From Eubacterium sp. (lineage in GTDB: Bacteria > Bacillota > Clostridia > Oscillospirales > Acutalibacteraceae), in the NCBI GenBank assembly GCA_017445905.1, contig JAFSRX010000066.1, forward strand, positions 19,722 through 83,721: a stretch of 64,000 nucleotides of DNA. The letters are read 5' to 3'. Made by a program: the position numbers and the translations under genes. This document shows, piece after piece, positions 24,074 to 33,526 of this stretch; within the stretch, counting starts at the first letter, position 1; each line of letters begins with the position of its first letter. Under the pieces are notes generated by a model that ran no database searches, was not told the origin of the DNA, and saw nothing but the letters and a program-made list of their open reading frames with translations.

Positions 24074-25645
24074 ATGGAAAAGAAAAGGCAAATTATTAAC
24101 ATTGTCAATTTCATAAGGGGCTTTGACTCCGAGCCACAGCCGGAGCTTGAAACCTACAAAACAGTTAAAAATCAGATTGAACTGATTGATAAATATAATT
24201 TCAAGGCAACATTTCTCATTCAGTATGACGCACTGCAAATGAAGCATTTCAGGGAGCTTATGCTTTCTCTTGATAAAAACCGATATGAAATCGGAGTCTG
24301 GTTTGAAGTTATAAAGCCACTTGCCGAGGATGCCGGCGTTAAATGGAACTGCGACAGAGAATGGAGCGGCGCCTGTAACTGCGGCTATGCAATGGCATAT
24401 CCGAACAATATCCGTGAGAAGATGATTGACCTTGTTTTCGAGCAGTTCAAGGGTATTTTCGGATATTATCCTAAAGTTTTCGGCGCATGGTTTTATGATA
24501 CCTATACGATAAGATATATAGCCGATAAATACGGTCTTGACGCGCTTTGCAACTGCAAGGAGCAGTTTGGAACGGATGGCTACACCCTTTGGGGCGGATA
24601 CTACGGTCAGGCATATTATCCGAGCAGGAAAAATGTTTTTCTTCCTGCACAGAAAAAGGATAATCAAATTGATATTCCGCTGTTTAAAATGCTCGGCTCG
24701 GACCAGGTATATCAGTATGACTGCGCTTATAATGAGGATTTAAGCCCTAAAAAATCCCAGTGCGTTATAACCCTTGAGCCTGTTTATCACGATATCGGCG
24801 GCGAGCTTAACGAATGGGTTGACTGGTATCTTAAAGAGAATTTCAACGGCGAATGCCTTTCTTTCGGGTATGCTCAGGCAGGTCAGGAAAACTCTTTTGG
24901 CTGGCAGAAAATGAAGGACGGACTGAGATATCAGTTTGCTCTCTTTGATGAACTGCAAAAACAGGGCAAAATTGAAATTGAACAGCTCGGCGAAAGCGGA
25001 AGATGGTTTAAAGAAAAATATAATTCAACCCCTGCAAGCGCTATAACAGCCCACAGTGCATACGACGATGAAAATAAAAACACCGCCTGGTACTGCTGCA
25101 AAAACTACAGAATTAATCTTTACAGCGAAGACGGAAAAATCAGAATAAGGGATTTGCATATATTCGATGACAGCATTGAAGACCCGTTTGAACATGAAGT
25201 TTGCAAGAAAACCTTTGCGGTTTATGAAACTCTTCCTGTTGTTGACGGTTATCTTTTCAGCGGAAACTCTGTTCGCTCAGGCGCATTTTTCAGTTTTAAA
25301 GACGGAAAAGATTTTTCTTGCAAAGAGATGAAATTCATTGAAAATGATGAAAAATGCTGCGATGTTATATTCAAGAATGACAACGATTTTGTTAAATTCT
25401 TCCTGTCGGAAAATGAAGTTAAAATAACGTCAAATAAGGATTTTGAAATTGAGAATGTTATAGGAAGAGAGAGCAAATTTGTTCCGACTCTGATTAATAA
25501 CGATAATAAGAAAATCACTTTTAAATATCTTGAAAAGGAATATGGGATTGAGCTTTTGAACGGTGAATTTTTAAATAATAAAAAAATCATCTCTGAAAGC
25601 AGTAAAATCACTCTGAGTTTTTTCCATAAAAATGATATTGTCTGA
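24074..25645 (+). CDS. Polysaccharide-deacetylase-like barrel protein of unknown function
   Basis: A 523-residue cytoplasmic protein. The first 310 residues suggest a (beta/alpha) barrel of the glycoside hydrolase/deacetylase superfamily (FKATFLIQYDAL, YEIGVWFEV, GAWFYDTYTIRYIADKYGLDALCN, GYTLWGGYYGQAYYPS). The last 200 are beta-rich. I recall similar proteins annotated as DUF3863 or as deacetylase-like in Bacteroidetes and Clostridia, but the usual deacetylase metal triad is not evident, so enzyme activity is not claimed. It is almost surely translated with murF (1-base gap), with no clear pathway link. Confidence 0.6.
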   Translation: MEKKRQIINIVNFIRGFDSEPQPELETYKTVKNQIELIDKYNFKATFLIQYDALQMKHFRELMLSLDKNRYEIGVWFEVIKPLAEDAGVKWNCDREWSGACNCGYAMAYPNNIREKMIDLVFEQFKGIFGYYPKVFGAWFYDTYTIRYIADKYGLDALCNCKEQFGTDGYTLWGGYYGQAYYPSRKNVFLPAQKKDNQIDIPLFKMLGSDQVYQYDCAYNEDLSPKKSQCVITLEPVYHDIGGELNEWVDWYLKENFNGECLSFGYAQAGQENSFGWQKMKDGLRYQFALFDELQKQGKIEIEQLGESGRWFKEKYNSTPASAITAHSAYDDENKNTAWYCCKNYRINLYSEDGKIRIRDLHIFDDSIEDPFEHEVCKKTFAVYETLPVVDGYLFSGNSVRSGAFFSFKDGKDFSCKEMKFIENDEKCCDVIFKNDNDFVKFFLSENEVKITSNKDFEIENVIGRESKFVPTLINNDNKKITFKYLEKEYGIELLNGEFLNNKKIISESSKITLSFFHKNDIV

Positions 25646-25666
25646 TTAAAAGTTTTTTGATATAAT
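25638..25666 (+). promoter_or_regulatory. Promoter of the esterase gene
   Basis: TTGTCT (25638-25643) and TATAAT (25661-25666) are 17 bases apart. The -35 box overlaps the end of the preceding gene. Confidence 0.6.
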
Positions 25667-25690
25667 TTTAAAAAAGAACGGAGGTTCGTT

Positions 25691-26836
25691 ATGCCAAAGG
25701 TTCAGGAAAAAAAGAAAATGAATATAGGATTAAAAATTCTTATAATTCTTTTAAGCATTATTCTTGTTATTGCCCTCGCTGCAATAATATTTATCAATGT
25801 TGTAACAAAGCCTGTTTCGGATAAAGACCCGAATAAATATGCCGTTGGCGGAATGGTTGTTTCAGATACAGTTGAATATAAGGATGACAGCGGCAAGGGG
25901 TTAAGGCATAATCCCGTTATACGCATTATGCAGATGGTCTGGCGTTTCTGCGCTGACGGAGATGCTGCAAAACACGCTTCCCAGACTCCGCCGAAAAACA
26001 TTGTTAAATTCGAGGACATTCCCTACATAGATGACGGAAATATCTATCATCAGCTTGATGTTTATTATCCACAGGGAACAAGCAAGAAAGCAAGGCTCCC
26101 CGTTATCATTGATATTCACGGCGGTGGCTGGATGTACGGCGATAAGGATTTAAACGAATACTATTGCCTTGCGCTTGCCAAAAAGGGATATGTTGTTTTC
26201 AATATGAGTTATCGCCTTGTTCCCGACGTTACTGTCAACGAGCAGCTTCAGGATGTTGCAAAGGCGCTGAATTTCATCAGCAAGAATATGAAAAACTATC
26301 CTTGCGACAGAGAAAATATTATGCTAACAGGTGACTCAGCAGGCGGACAGCTCGCTGTTTATTCAGCAGTTCTTCTTCAGAATGAAGAGCTAAGAAGCAC
26401 CTTTGATGTTGTTGACGGAAATCTTGATTTAACCGCCCTCGTTTTAACCTCCCCTGTTTCATATATGAAGGACGGCGGAGCGTTCAGCGTTTATACAAAA
26501 ATCCTATGGGGCAAGGATTATGAACAGAAAGAAACCTTTAACTTTATGGATTTAAACGAGATAATCGACTATGCCGAGCAGCTGCCCCCGACATATCTGA
26601 TAACGAGCAGCGGAGATTCACTCGCACACGACCAGACTGTTAAAGCATATAATCTCATCGCTGAAAAAGGAGCAAAATGCGAAATTTCGGACTATGGCAA
26701 TGAATTCGGAGAGCCCCTCCCCCATGTTTTCAGCGTTTTGTTCCCGTTTGATGAAGCAGGACAGGATGTTATTGAAAAAGAATGCGACTTCTTCCAGAGA
26801 GCGATGCTTCTCAAGGTTGAGGAAGTTGAAGAATAA
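25691..26836 (+). CDS. Membrane-anchored alpha/beta hydrolase (esterase/HSL-like)
   Basis: A 381-residue protein with a signal anchor (about 12-36) and an alpha/beta hydrolase domain. The oxyanion motif HGGGW is at 143-147, the nucleophile elbow GDSAGG at 214-219 (Ser216), and the likely acid and base are in SSGDSLAH and LPHVFSV. This matches the hormone-sensitive-lipase (bHSL) and related esterase group. The active site faces outside. It may deacetylate surface or dietary glycans, but that is only inferred. The promoter and ACGGAGGT support the start. Confidence 0.83.
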   Translation: MPKVQEKKKMNIGLKILIILLSIILVIALAAIIFINVVTKPVSDKDPNKYAVGGMVVSDTVEYKDDSGKGLRHNPVIRIMQMVWRFCADGDAAKHASQTPPKNIVKFEDIPYIDDGNIYHQLDVYYPQGTSKKARLPVIIDIHGGGWMYGDKDLNEYYCLALAKKGYVVFNMSYRLVPDVTVNEQLQDVAKALNFISKNMKNYPCDRENIMLTGDSAGGQLAVYSAVLLQNEELRSTFDVVDGNLDLTALVLTSPVSYMKDGGAFSVYTKILWGKDYEQKETFNFMDLNEIIDYAEQLPPTYLITSSGDSLAHDQTVKAYNLIAEKGAKCEISDYGNEFGEPLPHVFSVLFPFDEAGQDVIEKECDFFQRAMLLKVEEVEE

Positions 26837-26861
26837 CAGAAAGCTCTTAGCTAAAAGATAA

Positions 26862-26899
26862 AAAAATTGGATTGTCTTATTTCGGACAATCCAATTTTT
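26862..26899. terminator. Bidirectional terminator between esterase and dnaJ
   Basis: AAAATTGGATTGTC and GACAATCCAATTTT pair perfectly, with A and T runs flanking them on either side, between two convergent genes. Confidence 0.9.
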
Positions 26900-26902
26900 G
26901 TT

Positions 26903-28060
26903 TTATTTGAATTTATCGAAAAAACCTTTTTTACCCGAGTTTTTCGGTGGAACATAGGCTTTATCGAATTGCATAAGAATATCTTTTTGTTCCTTAGTAA
27001 GCTCCTTGGGAATATCAACGATAATCTTAACAAACATATCGCCCTTGCCGACTCCGTTAAGTCGCTGGATACCCTTTCCTTTGAGCTTGAATACATCACC
27101 CGGCTGAGTTCCCGCAGGGATGAAGTATTTAATATCGTTATCAAGAGTCGGAACTCTTACCTCTGCGCCGAGAGCAGCTTCAACAATACTGATATGCTTG
27201 TTATACAGTATATCGAAATCCTCTCTTTCAAAATCCTTGTGAGGCTTAACATTGATAACAACTCTTAAATCGCCGCTCGGTCCGCCGTTTATTCCGCTGT
27301 CACCGTAGCCGCGGACATTAACAACCTGACGATTATCAATTCCTGCAGGGATATTGATATCAACCTTCGTCTTTTTACGGACCTTCCCTTTTCCGCCGCA
27401 TTTTGAACAGGGAGTTTCAATAATCTTTCCCTTACCGCCGCAACGTGAACAGGGTCTCTGGGTGCTCATAACACCGAAAGCCGTTCTCTGCTGAACATTA
27501 ACAACGCCTCTGCCCTGACATTCAGGACATTTTGTTGCAGATGTTCCCTCGGCTGCGCCCGTTCCGTGACACTGCGAGCAATCCTCAACTCTTGAAATCT
27601 CAATAGTCTTCTTGCAGCCCTTAGCAGCCTCTTCAAAGGTTATTGTTACAGCGGACTGAATATCCCTTCCTCTCTGGGGAGCGTTTGGATTTCTTGAGCC
27701 GCCGAAACCGCCGAAGCCTCCGCCTCCTCCGAAGAAGGAGGAGAAGATATCTCCGAGGTCGATATCGCCGTCGAATCCGCCGAAACCGCCGCCAAATCCG
27801 CCTGCGCCCTGACCCGCGCCGTAGTTCGGGTCAACGCCGGCAAAACCGAATTGGTCGTATCTCGCCTTTTTCTCGGGGTCGGAAAGAACCTCATATGCCT
27901 CGTTGCATTCCTTAAATTTTGCTTCTGCCTCTGCATTATCGGGATTGAGGTCGGGATGATATTTTTTTGCGGTTTTTCTATATGCTTTTTTTATTTCATC
28001 ATCCGAAGCTCCCTTGCTTACGCCGAGAACTTCATAGTAATCGCGTTTGTTTTCAGGCAT
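26903..28060 (-). CDS. dnaJ: Chaperone DnaJ (Hsp40)
   Basis: A 385-residue class A J-protein. The J domain ends with HPD in [11 protein letters not shown], a Gly/Phe region follows, and four CxxCxGxG zinc motifs ([32 protein letters not shown]) are present. It stimulates the DnaK ATPase and delivers clients. It is the last gene of the hrcA-grpE-dnaK-dnaJ operon, and a composite repeat separates it from dnaK. Confidence 0.97.
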   Translation of the reverse strand: MPENKRDYYEVLGVSKGASDDEIKKAYRKTAKKYHPDLNPDNAEAEAKFKECNEAYEVLSDPEKKARYDQFGFAGVDPNYGAGQGAGGFGGGFGGFDGDIDLGDIFSSFFGGGGGFGGFGGSRNPNAPQRGRDIQSAVTITFEEAAKGCKKTIEISRVEDCSQCHGTGAAEGTSATKCPECQGRGVVNVQQRTAFGVMSTQRPCSRCGGKGKIIETPCSKCGGKGKVRKKTKVDINIPAGIDNRQVVNVRGYGDSGINGGPSGDLRVVINVKPHKDFEREDFDILYNKHISIVEAALGAEVRVPTLDNDIKYFIPAGTQPGDVFKLKGKGIQRLNGVGKGDMFVKIIVDIPKELTKEQKDILMQFDKAYVPPKNSGKKGFFDKFK

Positions 28061-28129
28061 TTTTGCCTCCAGTAAAATTTTGTTATGTATTACGCCGTTG
28101 GTGAAGAAAAGAGGGAACGCTCCACATTC

Positions 28130-28200
28130 GATCGTCGATTATATAATCGGAGCGGAGCGACCCGAAATTCTCAATTCTCAATTTTCAATTCTTAATTCTC
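28130..28200. repeat. Composite repeat: TTATATAATC core, GGAGC..GACCCGAAA and AATTCTC tandem units
   Basis: CGATTATATAATCGGAGCGGAGCGACCCGAAA leads into ATTCTCAATTCTCAATTTTC units that end in the dnaK stop codon. The element sits between dnaK and dnaJ, inside the operon, so it must be transcribed. Similar composites lie at 41068 and 52371. Confidence 0.7.
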
Positions 28201-30018
28201 ATCTACCTCAGTATAATCAGTATATCCGTCATCCGGCTGCTGAGCGCCCTGAGTCGGGTCTGCCTGAGGTCCGCCCTGAGCTGCCTGAGCTGCTTCATAG
28301 AGCTTCTGAGAAACCTCGTAGAATTTGTTTGTTAAGTCTTCCTGAGTTGACTTTATAGCTTCGTTATCCTCGCCTTTAAGAGCTTCTTTAAGAGCGGCAA
28401 CCTTTGTTTCAAGAGCTGCTTTATCATCTGCTGAGAACTTATCGCCGTCCTCTGAAAGCATTTTTTCGGTCTGGTAAACCATCTGGTCTGCGTTGTTTCT
28501 GAGGTCAACAGCTTCTCTCTTTTTCTTATCCTCTTCTGCAAACTGCTCAGCTTCACGAACAGCCTTATCAATATCATCCTTGCTCATATTTGAAGAAGCG
28601 GTGATAGAGATTTCCTGTGCCTTGCCTGTTCCGAGGTCCTTAGCAGAAACATGAACAATACCGTTTGCATCGATATCAAAGGTAACTTCAATCTGCGGAA
28701 CGCCTCTTCTTGCAGGAAGGATTCCGTCAAGGTGGAACATTCCGAGAGTTTTATTATCCTTTGCAAACTGTCTTTCACCCTGGAGAACGTGAACTTCAAC
28801 AGAGGTCTGGTTATCAGCAGCAGTTGAGAAAATCTGTGATTTTTTAGTAGGAATAGTTGTATTTCTCTCGATGATAACGGTGTTTACGCCGCCCATTGTT
28901 TCGATACCGAGAGAAAGCGGAGTAACGTCGAGAAGGAGAAGACCTTTAACATCTCCGCCGAGAACACCGCCCTGAAGAGCAGCGCCCATAGCAACGCATT
29001 CATCGGGGTTAATTCCCTTGAAAGGCTCTTTGTTTGAGAACTTCTTGATAGCTTCCTGAACTGCAGGAATACGGGTTGAGCCGCCTACAAGAAGAATTTT
29101 GTCTATTTCATTCATTGAAAGACCTGAGTCGCTCATTGCCTGACGAACCGGACCCATTGTTGCTTCAACAAGGTCAGCTGTCATTTCATTGAACTTAGCT
29201 CTTGTTAATGTTGTTTCAAGGTGCTTAGGTCCTGTTGCATCAGCAGTGATGAAAGGAAGAGAAATCTGAGCAGTTGTCATACCTGAAAGGTCAATCTTTG
29301 CCTTTTCAGCTGCTTCCTTAATTCTCTGCATAGCCATCTTATCGCCTGAAAGGTCAATTCCGTTCTGAGCTTTGAAATCAGCAACAAGCCAATCCATAAT
29401 CTTCTTATCGAAATCGTCGCCGCCAAGACGGTTGTTACCTGCTGTTGCAAGAACTTCCTGAACGCCGTCGCCCATTTCGATAATTGAAACGTCGAAGGTT
29501 CCGCCGCCGAGGTCATAAACCATAACCTTCTGGTCTTCCTCTTTGTCGATACCGAATGCAAGCGCTGCTGCGGTTGGCTCGTTGATAATTCTCTTAACAT
29601 CAAGTCCTGCAATCTTACCTGCATCCTTAGTTGCCTGACGCTGTGAGTCGGTGAAATATGCAGGAACAGTGATAACCGCCTCTGTTACTTTTTCGCCGAG
29701 ATAAGCCTCTGCATCGCTCTTTAATTTCTGAAGAATAATTGAGCTGATTTCCTGAGGAGTGAATGCCTTGCCGTCTATATTAACCTTATAGTCGGAGCCC
29801 ATATGTCTTTTAATTGAAGAAATGGTTTTATCGGGATTTGTAATTGCCTGGCGCTTTGCCACAGCTCCCACCATTCTTTCTCCGTCCTTTGTAAATGCAA
29901 CAACTGACGGTGTTGTTCTTGCGCCCTCTGCGTTTGCTATAACTGTTGGCTCGCCGCCTTCGATTACTGCAACGCAGCTGTTTGTTGTACCTAAGTCAAT
30001 ACCAATAATCTTTCCCAT
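28192..30018 (-). CDS. dnaK: Chaperone DnaK (Hsp70)
   Basis: A 608-residue Hsp70. GIDLGTTNS near the start, [14 protein letters not shown] and LVGGSTRIP are ATPase motifs; the substrate domain and helical lid follow, ending in a Gln/Gly-rich tail and EVDEN. It folds and protects proteins using ATP, with DnaJ and GrpE. Its stop codon overlaps the short tandem repeat at 28130-28200. Confidence 0.97.
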   Translation of the reverse strand: MGKIIGIDLGTTNSCVAVIEGGEPTVIANAEGARTTPSVVAFTKDGERMVGAVAKRQAITNPDKTISSIKRHMGSDYKVNIDGKAFTPQEISSIILQKLKSDAEAYLGEKVTEAVITVPAYFTDSQRQATKDAGKIAGLDVKRIINEPTAAALAFGIDKEEDQKVMVYDLGGGTFDVSIIEMGDGVQEVLATAGNNRLGGDDFDKKIMDWLVADFKAQNGIDLSGDKMAMQRIKEAAEKAKIDLSGMTTAQISLPFITADATGPKHLETTLTRAKFNEMTADLVEATMGPVRQAMSDSGLSMNEIDKILLVGGSTRIPAVQEAIKKFSNKEPFKGINPDECVAMGAALQGGVLGGDVKGLLLLDVTPLSLGIETMGGVNTVIIERNTTIPTKKSQIFSTAADNQTSVEVHVLQGERQFAKDNKTLGMFHLDGILPARRGVPQIEVTFDIDANGIVHVSAKDLGTGKAQEISITASSNMSKDDIDKAVREAEQFAEEDKKKREAVDLRNNADQMVYQTEKMLSEDGDKFSADDKAALETKVAALKEALKGEDNEAIKSTQEDLTNKFYEVSQKLYEAAQAAQGGPQADPTQGAQQPDDGYTDYTEVDEN

Positions 30019-30080
30019 AATATTTTTCTCCTTTATATTAGTTTGTTGATTTGTTTATATAATTAAATGACTTTCGCCAT

Positions 30081-30602
30081 TTAGTTTGCGGTTTTAACCA
30101 TTGCGGGTCTTATTACTCTGTCGCCCACTCTGTAGCCCTTCTGGAAAACATCTGTTATAACATTTTCTCCGAGGCTTTCATCCTCAACGTGCATAACGGC
30201 GTTATGGTAATTCGGGTCGAATGTATCGCCGCTTTCACCGTATTGCTCAACTCCGAGCTTTTCAAGAGAAGCCATAAGTCCGTCGAGTGTCATCTGAACG
30301 CCCTTTTTAAGCGCTTCATAATCTGAATTTTCCTGAGCGAGCGCTCTTTCGAGATTATCAATAGAAGGAAGAATTTCGCCAACAACATTTCCCTTTGCAT
30401 TGGAATAGGTCTGCTCCTTCTCCTTTGCGCTGCGGGCTCTGAAATTAGCATATTCAGCAGCAGTTCTGAGCAGCTGATCCTTTGTATCTTTAAGCTGAGC
30501 TTCCAGAGAGGGGGTTTCATCCTCTTTTTCTGTTTCGCTTTCAGCTTCTTTAACTTCCTCTTCCAAAACCTCTTCGTTTACTTCTTTTTCTTTTTTACTC
30601 AT
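30081..30602 (-). CDS. grpE: Nucleotide exchange factor GrpE
   Basis: A 173-residue protein with an acidic coiled-coil N-terminus, then YANFRARSAKEKEQ and the C-terminal GYRVGDRVIRPAMVKTAN beta domain. It releases ADP from DnaK. It overlaps the hrcA stop by 4 bases. Confidence 0.94.
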   Translation of the reverse strand: MSKKEKEVNEEVLEEEVKEAESETEKEDETPSLEAQLKDTKDQLLRTAAEYANFRARSAKEKEQTYSNAKGNVVGEILPSIDNLERALAQENSDYEALKKGVQMTLDGLMASLEKLGVEQYGESGDTFDPNYHNAVMHVEDESLGENVITDVFQKGYRVGDRVIRPAMVKTAN

Positions 30603-31639
30603 AATCTGTCCTCCCCTGATTTCGGTGAAAGATACGCCGAAACGGTTTTCATTATATAATCAACCTGTGGCAGAACATCTCTGTAATCAATTCTCAGTGA
30701 ACCGATAATTCCGAGGGTTGCCGTCTGATTATTATTGTAGTTGAATTTCTGAACAGCCATTACCGTATTTCTCAGCTCGTATATCGGGTTTTCGTCTCCG
30801 ATAAGAAGCGCCGATTCGGTTTTTGACTTTGCAAATTCGGTTAAAAGATATTCAAGCTTTTCTTTCTGAGCGAGAAATACCAGAAGATTATATACGCTGT
30901 TTCCGAGTTCGCTCTGGGATAGGAGCTTTGTTTCGCCGTATATTGAAAGCGTTCCGTTTGCAGCCTCTGAGCAAAGAGAGCAAAGACTGCTAAGAATTGG
31001 AAGCATATCAAAAACTCTTGCGCCGAGAAGCGGAACTGTACTCTGAATAAACGATAAATCAACCTCGCTAAGCGCTGTTCCTATGAATCTCTCTTTCGTT
31101 ATCTTATAAAACAACTCTTTAAACTCATCATCAATCAGGCAGTTTACCGAGCATACCGACGATTTAATCTTTCCGCCGAGGGAGAGCATAACAAGCATTG
31201 CTTTATTATTCCCTGCCGGAATAAGCTCTATTCCCTGAATACAGTCATATTTATCCTTAACGCTTGAAAAGAATGAAGCGCAACCCGTTACTTCGGATAA
31301 AAGCTCGGCAGCGCTTTGAAGCAATCTTTCGGGGTCTGAAATATTAATGCTGAGAACCTCATCAATCTTTTGCATTTCATATGCTGAAAGCGCCTCAGAC
31401 TTAATCATATTATCAACATAATAGCGATATGCCTTTTTTGTCGGAACTCTTCCGCCGCTTGTATGCCTTTGTTCAAGGAAGCCCATTGATGTAAGAAATG
31501 CCATTTCATTTCTTATTGTTGCAGAGCTGATTGTATAGGGGAGCATTGAACAAAGAGTTTTTGAGCCAAGCGGTTCGCCTGTTTTGATATAGTAATCTAT
31601 TATCAATCCCAAAATGGCTTCGCGTCTTTCGCCAATCAT
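30599..31639 (-). CDS. hrcA: Heat-inducible transcription repressor HrcA
   Basis: A 346-residue repressor. The winged-helix N-terminus has GEPLGSKTLC, SATIRNEMAFL and the LEQRHTSGGRVPTKKAYRYYVD segment that is typical of HrcA. It binds the CIRCE element in the operon promoter and is held active by GroEL in known cases. A CIRCE copy lies 25 bases upstream of the start codon. It is the first gene of the operon. Confidence 0.96.
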   Translation of the reverse strand: MIGERREAILGLIIDYYIKTGEPLGSKTLCSMLPYTISSATIRNEMAFLTSMGFLEQRHTSGGRVPTKKAYRYYVDNMIKSEALSAYEMQKIDEVLSINISDPERLLQSAAELLSEVTGCASFFSSVKDKYDCIQGIELIPAGNNKAMLVMLSLGGKIKSSVCSVNCLIDDEFKELFYKITKERFIGTALSEVDLSFIQSTVPLLGARVFDMLPILSSLCSLCSEAANGTLSIYGETKLLSQSELGNSVYNLLVFLAQKEKLEYLLTEFAKSKTESALLIGDENPIYELRNTVMAVQKFNYNNNQTATLGIIGSLRIDYRDVLPQVDYIMKTVSAYLSPKSGEDRL

Positions 31640-31663
31640 TGTTGCTCCTCCTTCTGCTCAATG

Positions 31664-31690
31664 TTAGCACTCTTGCTGTCGGAGTGCTAA
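31664..31690 (-). promoter_or_regulatory. CIRCE operator of the hrcA operon
   Basis: TTAGCACTC - 9 bases - GAGTGCTAA, a perfect match to the CIRCE consensus. It lies just downstream of the promoter, as expected for HrcA repression. Confidence 0.97.
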
Positions 31691-31701
31691 TCTATATGTA
31701 T

Positions 31702-31728
31702 ATTATATCCAAACCCATAATTTGTCAA
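31702..31728 (-). promoter_or_regulatory. Promoter of the hrcA operon
   Basis: On the minus strand TTGACA and TATAAT, both perfect, are 15 bases apart; the CIRCE element begins 11 bases after the -10 box. The short spacer is the exception among promoters in this window. Confidence 0.7.
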
Positions 31729-31756
31729 CACTTTTTTGAAAATTTTTTCAAACAAT

Positions 31757-31789
31757 TTAAAATCGCACAAGGATTCTCCCTTGTGCGAT
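31757..31789 (-). terminator. Terminator of the GH27 gene
   Basis: ATCGCACAAGG and CCTTGTGCGAT pair perfectly around a 6-base loop and a T run follows on the minus strand. Confidence 0.85.
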
Positions 31790-31807
31790 AATTTTTAATA
31801 ATAATAT

Positions 31808-33526
31808 TCAGTTTGCGGAAATACGATAGACCTTAACGCCATGCTTTTCAACATTCGCTTTTATAGTGTGTCCGTAATTCCTTTCATCGCTCCATAAATC
31901 ATGAATTTCATAATCATGAGCCTTTGTGAAATTGAGATATTTTTCTTCCTCAAGAGTTTCAAGCTCAAACTCAATCGGTTTTCTTTTGCCCGCTTTGTTG
32001 AAGAAGCATATTGCAACATCTCCGTTTGCAAGCGGACGGGCAATAATATCCAAAGCGCCCTTTCTTTTAATGCGCTTTGCCGATTTAACAAGCGGGTCCT
32101 GGTCAATAAGTATTAAGCTCTTATTTGTAAGTATCTTCATAATTGCTCCACTCTTTTTGCTACCGTCAAAAAGCTTTCTCAGGTCATTTCCGAGAACAAG
32201 CGGCGCCGCCATCATACACCAGAGCGTGAAATGGGACTTGTTTTCTTCAAGAGATAACTTTCCGTTTCCAACCTCCAGCATATCGGGATCGTTAACATGC
32301 CCCGGTGACGAATATTTATATAGTTTTATATTTCTATTATATATACTTTTAATTCTGCTCCAATGCGGCGTTATATCCATTGTTGTTCGCCACATATTGC
32401 CCGCTTTTCTTCCCCACATCCAGGGCTTATTGAAGCCCCATTCACAAATTGAATAGGTTATCGGCTTCTCGGCAGTTCCGCTATGAGCAGCCCATTCAGC
32501 CGAGGCTTTTTTAAGCGCGTCGCCCATTTTCTTATACTGAATATATGCTGAATCCGCTCTTGTTGCAACAGGATTACAAAGAACAATATTATTATCTCCG
32601 CCGTTAAGTCTTACAGAAAGCTGAACTCTTGCATCGTGGGTAAACGCCTTTCCCTTTGGGAAGAATACCTCATAAACTTTTCCATTAACTATTATCTGCA
32701 TATACTGCTTTGAATGGAGATAGCTTTTATAATAATGAATAGTGAATATGTATTCTCCGCCGGTTGGAACATCAAGATTATATGTAGCGCTACCTGCTCC
32801 GTGATTGAGAAAACCAATACCCTGGTGACTCGGTAAATCAGAGCATTTAACAGTCTTTGCCCTGCCGCTGTGTTTTGCGTGTTCGGGTCTCAGGCGGATT
32901 TCGGCGCTTTCGCCCCTTTTGCTGATATCAATATATTCGATAATCGGCGTAGAGCCGTTTATTACTTCATTATGGCAATAATCATATTTAAGATATTCAA
33001 CACCCCAGGAGGCAAATGTTTTTGCATCAAGCTCCTCGTTACCGAGAGATGCCGGCATATCCTCACAGGTCAGAGTTCCGTTTGAGGAATATATTCCCAT
33101 TTTCAGTCCGAGAGAATTTATTCTTCTGCAAAGAGCCTCCATACCTGAGGGGAAGGATTCAAGCTCTCCCTGTAGCATTCCGTTTTCATCCCTGAAAGTG
33201 CTCTGCCAGCAGTCATCTATATTAACGAAATTATACCCTGCTTCTCTGAGCGGGCTTTCGCAAATTGCTTTTGCGGTTTCATATATTGAATCTTCACTGA
33301 TATGATTGCGAAGCGTGTTCCAGCTCGACCAACCCATAATGGGCAGCGGCGAAACATAGTTATCGTAGTTTTCAACATCCTTAATATCAATCGTCAGCTT
33401 TGAAAAAGAAAGCTTTTTGAGCGCGCAAATCGGACACTTTCCCTCGGCTGCAAAAGATAAAAACCAGGTAACAAATGCAACCAGAGCTACTGCAATAATC
33501 GCCAGAACAATTATTAAAAACGTCAT
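31808..33526 (-). CDS. GH27 alpha-galactosidase-like, membrane-anchored, with an inserted domain
   Basis: A 572-residue protein. An N-terminal membrane segment (1-25) is followed by a GH27 barrel: MGWSSWN near 64-70, NIDDCW, YLKYDYCHNE with the likely nucleophile Asp182, CEWGFNKPW, WRTTMDI with the likely acid/base Asp384, and NDPDMLEVGNG near 412-422. In human and plant GH27 enzymes the two Asp lie about 55-61 residues apart; here they lie 202 apart. The additional 140 residues (about 192-328) are beta-rich and look like a CBM35/CBM6-type module (SYLHSKQYMQIIVNGK). It would remove alpha-galactosyl or related residues from glycans outside the cell. It overlaps the nucleotidyltransferase by 4 bases. 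Confidence 0.82.
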   Translation of the reverse strand: MTFLIIVLAIIAVALVAFVTWFLSFAAEGKCPICALKKLSFSKLTIDIKDVENYDNYVSPLPIMGWSSWNTLRNHISEDSIYETAKAICESPLREAGYNFVNIDDCWQSTFRDENGMLQGELESFPSGMEALCRRINSLGLKMGIYSSNGTLTCEDMPASLGNEELDAKTFASWGVEYLKYDYCHNEVINGSTPIIEYIDISKRGESAEIRLRPEHAKHSGRAKTVKCSDLPSHQGIGFLNHGAGSATYNLDVPTGGEYIFTIHYYKSYLHSKQYMQIIVNGKVYEVFFPKGKAFTHDARVQLSVRLNGGDNNIVLCNPVATRADSAYIQYKKMGDALKKASAEWAAHSGTAEKPITYSICEWGFNKPWMWGRKAGNMWRTTMDITPHWSRIKSIYNRNIKLYKYSSPGHVNDPDMLEVGNGKLSLEENKSHFTLWCMMAAPLVLGNDLRKLFDGSKKSGAIMKILTNKSLILIDQDPLVKSAKRIKRKGALDIIARPLANGDVAICFFNKAGKRKPIEFELETLEEEKYLNFTKAHDYEIHDLWSDERNYGHTIKANVEKHGVKVYRISAN

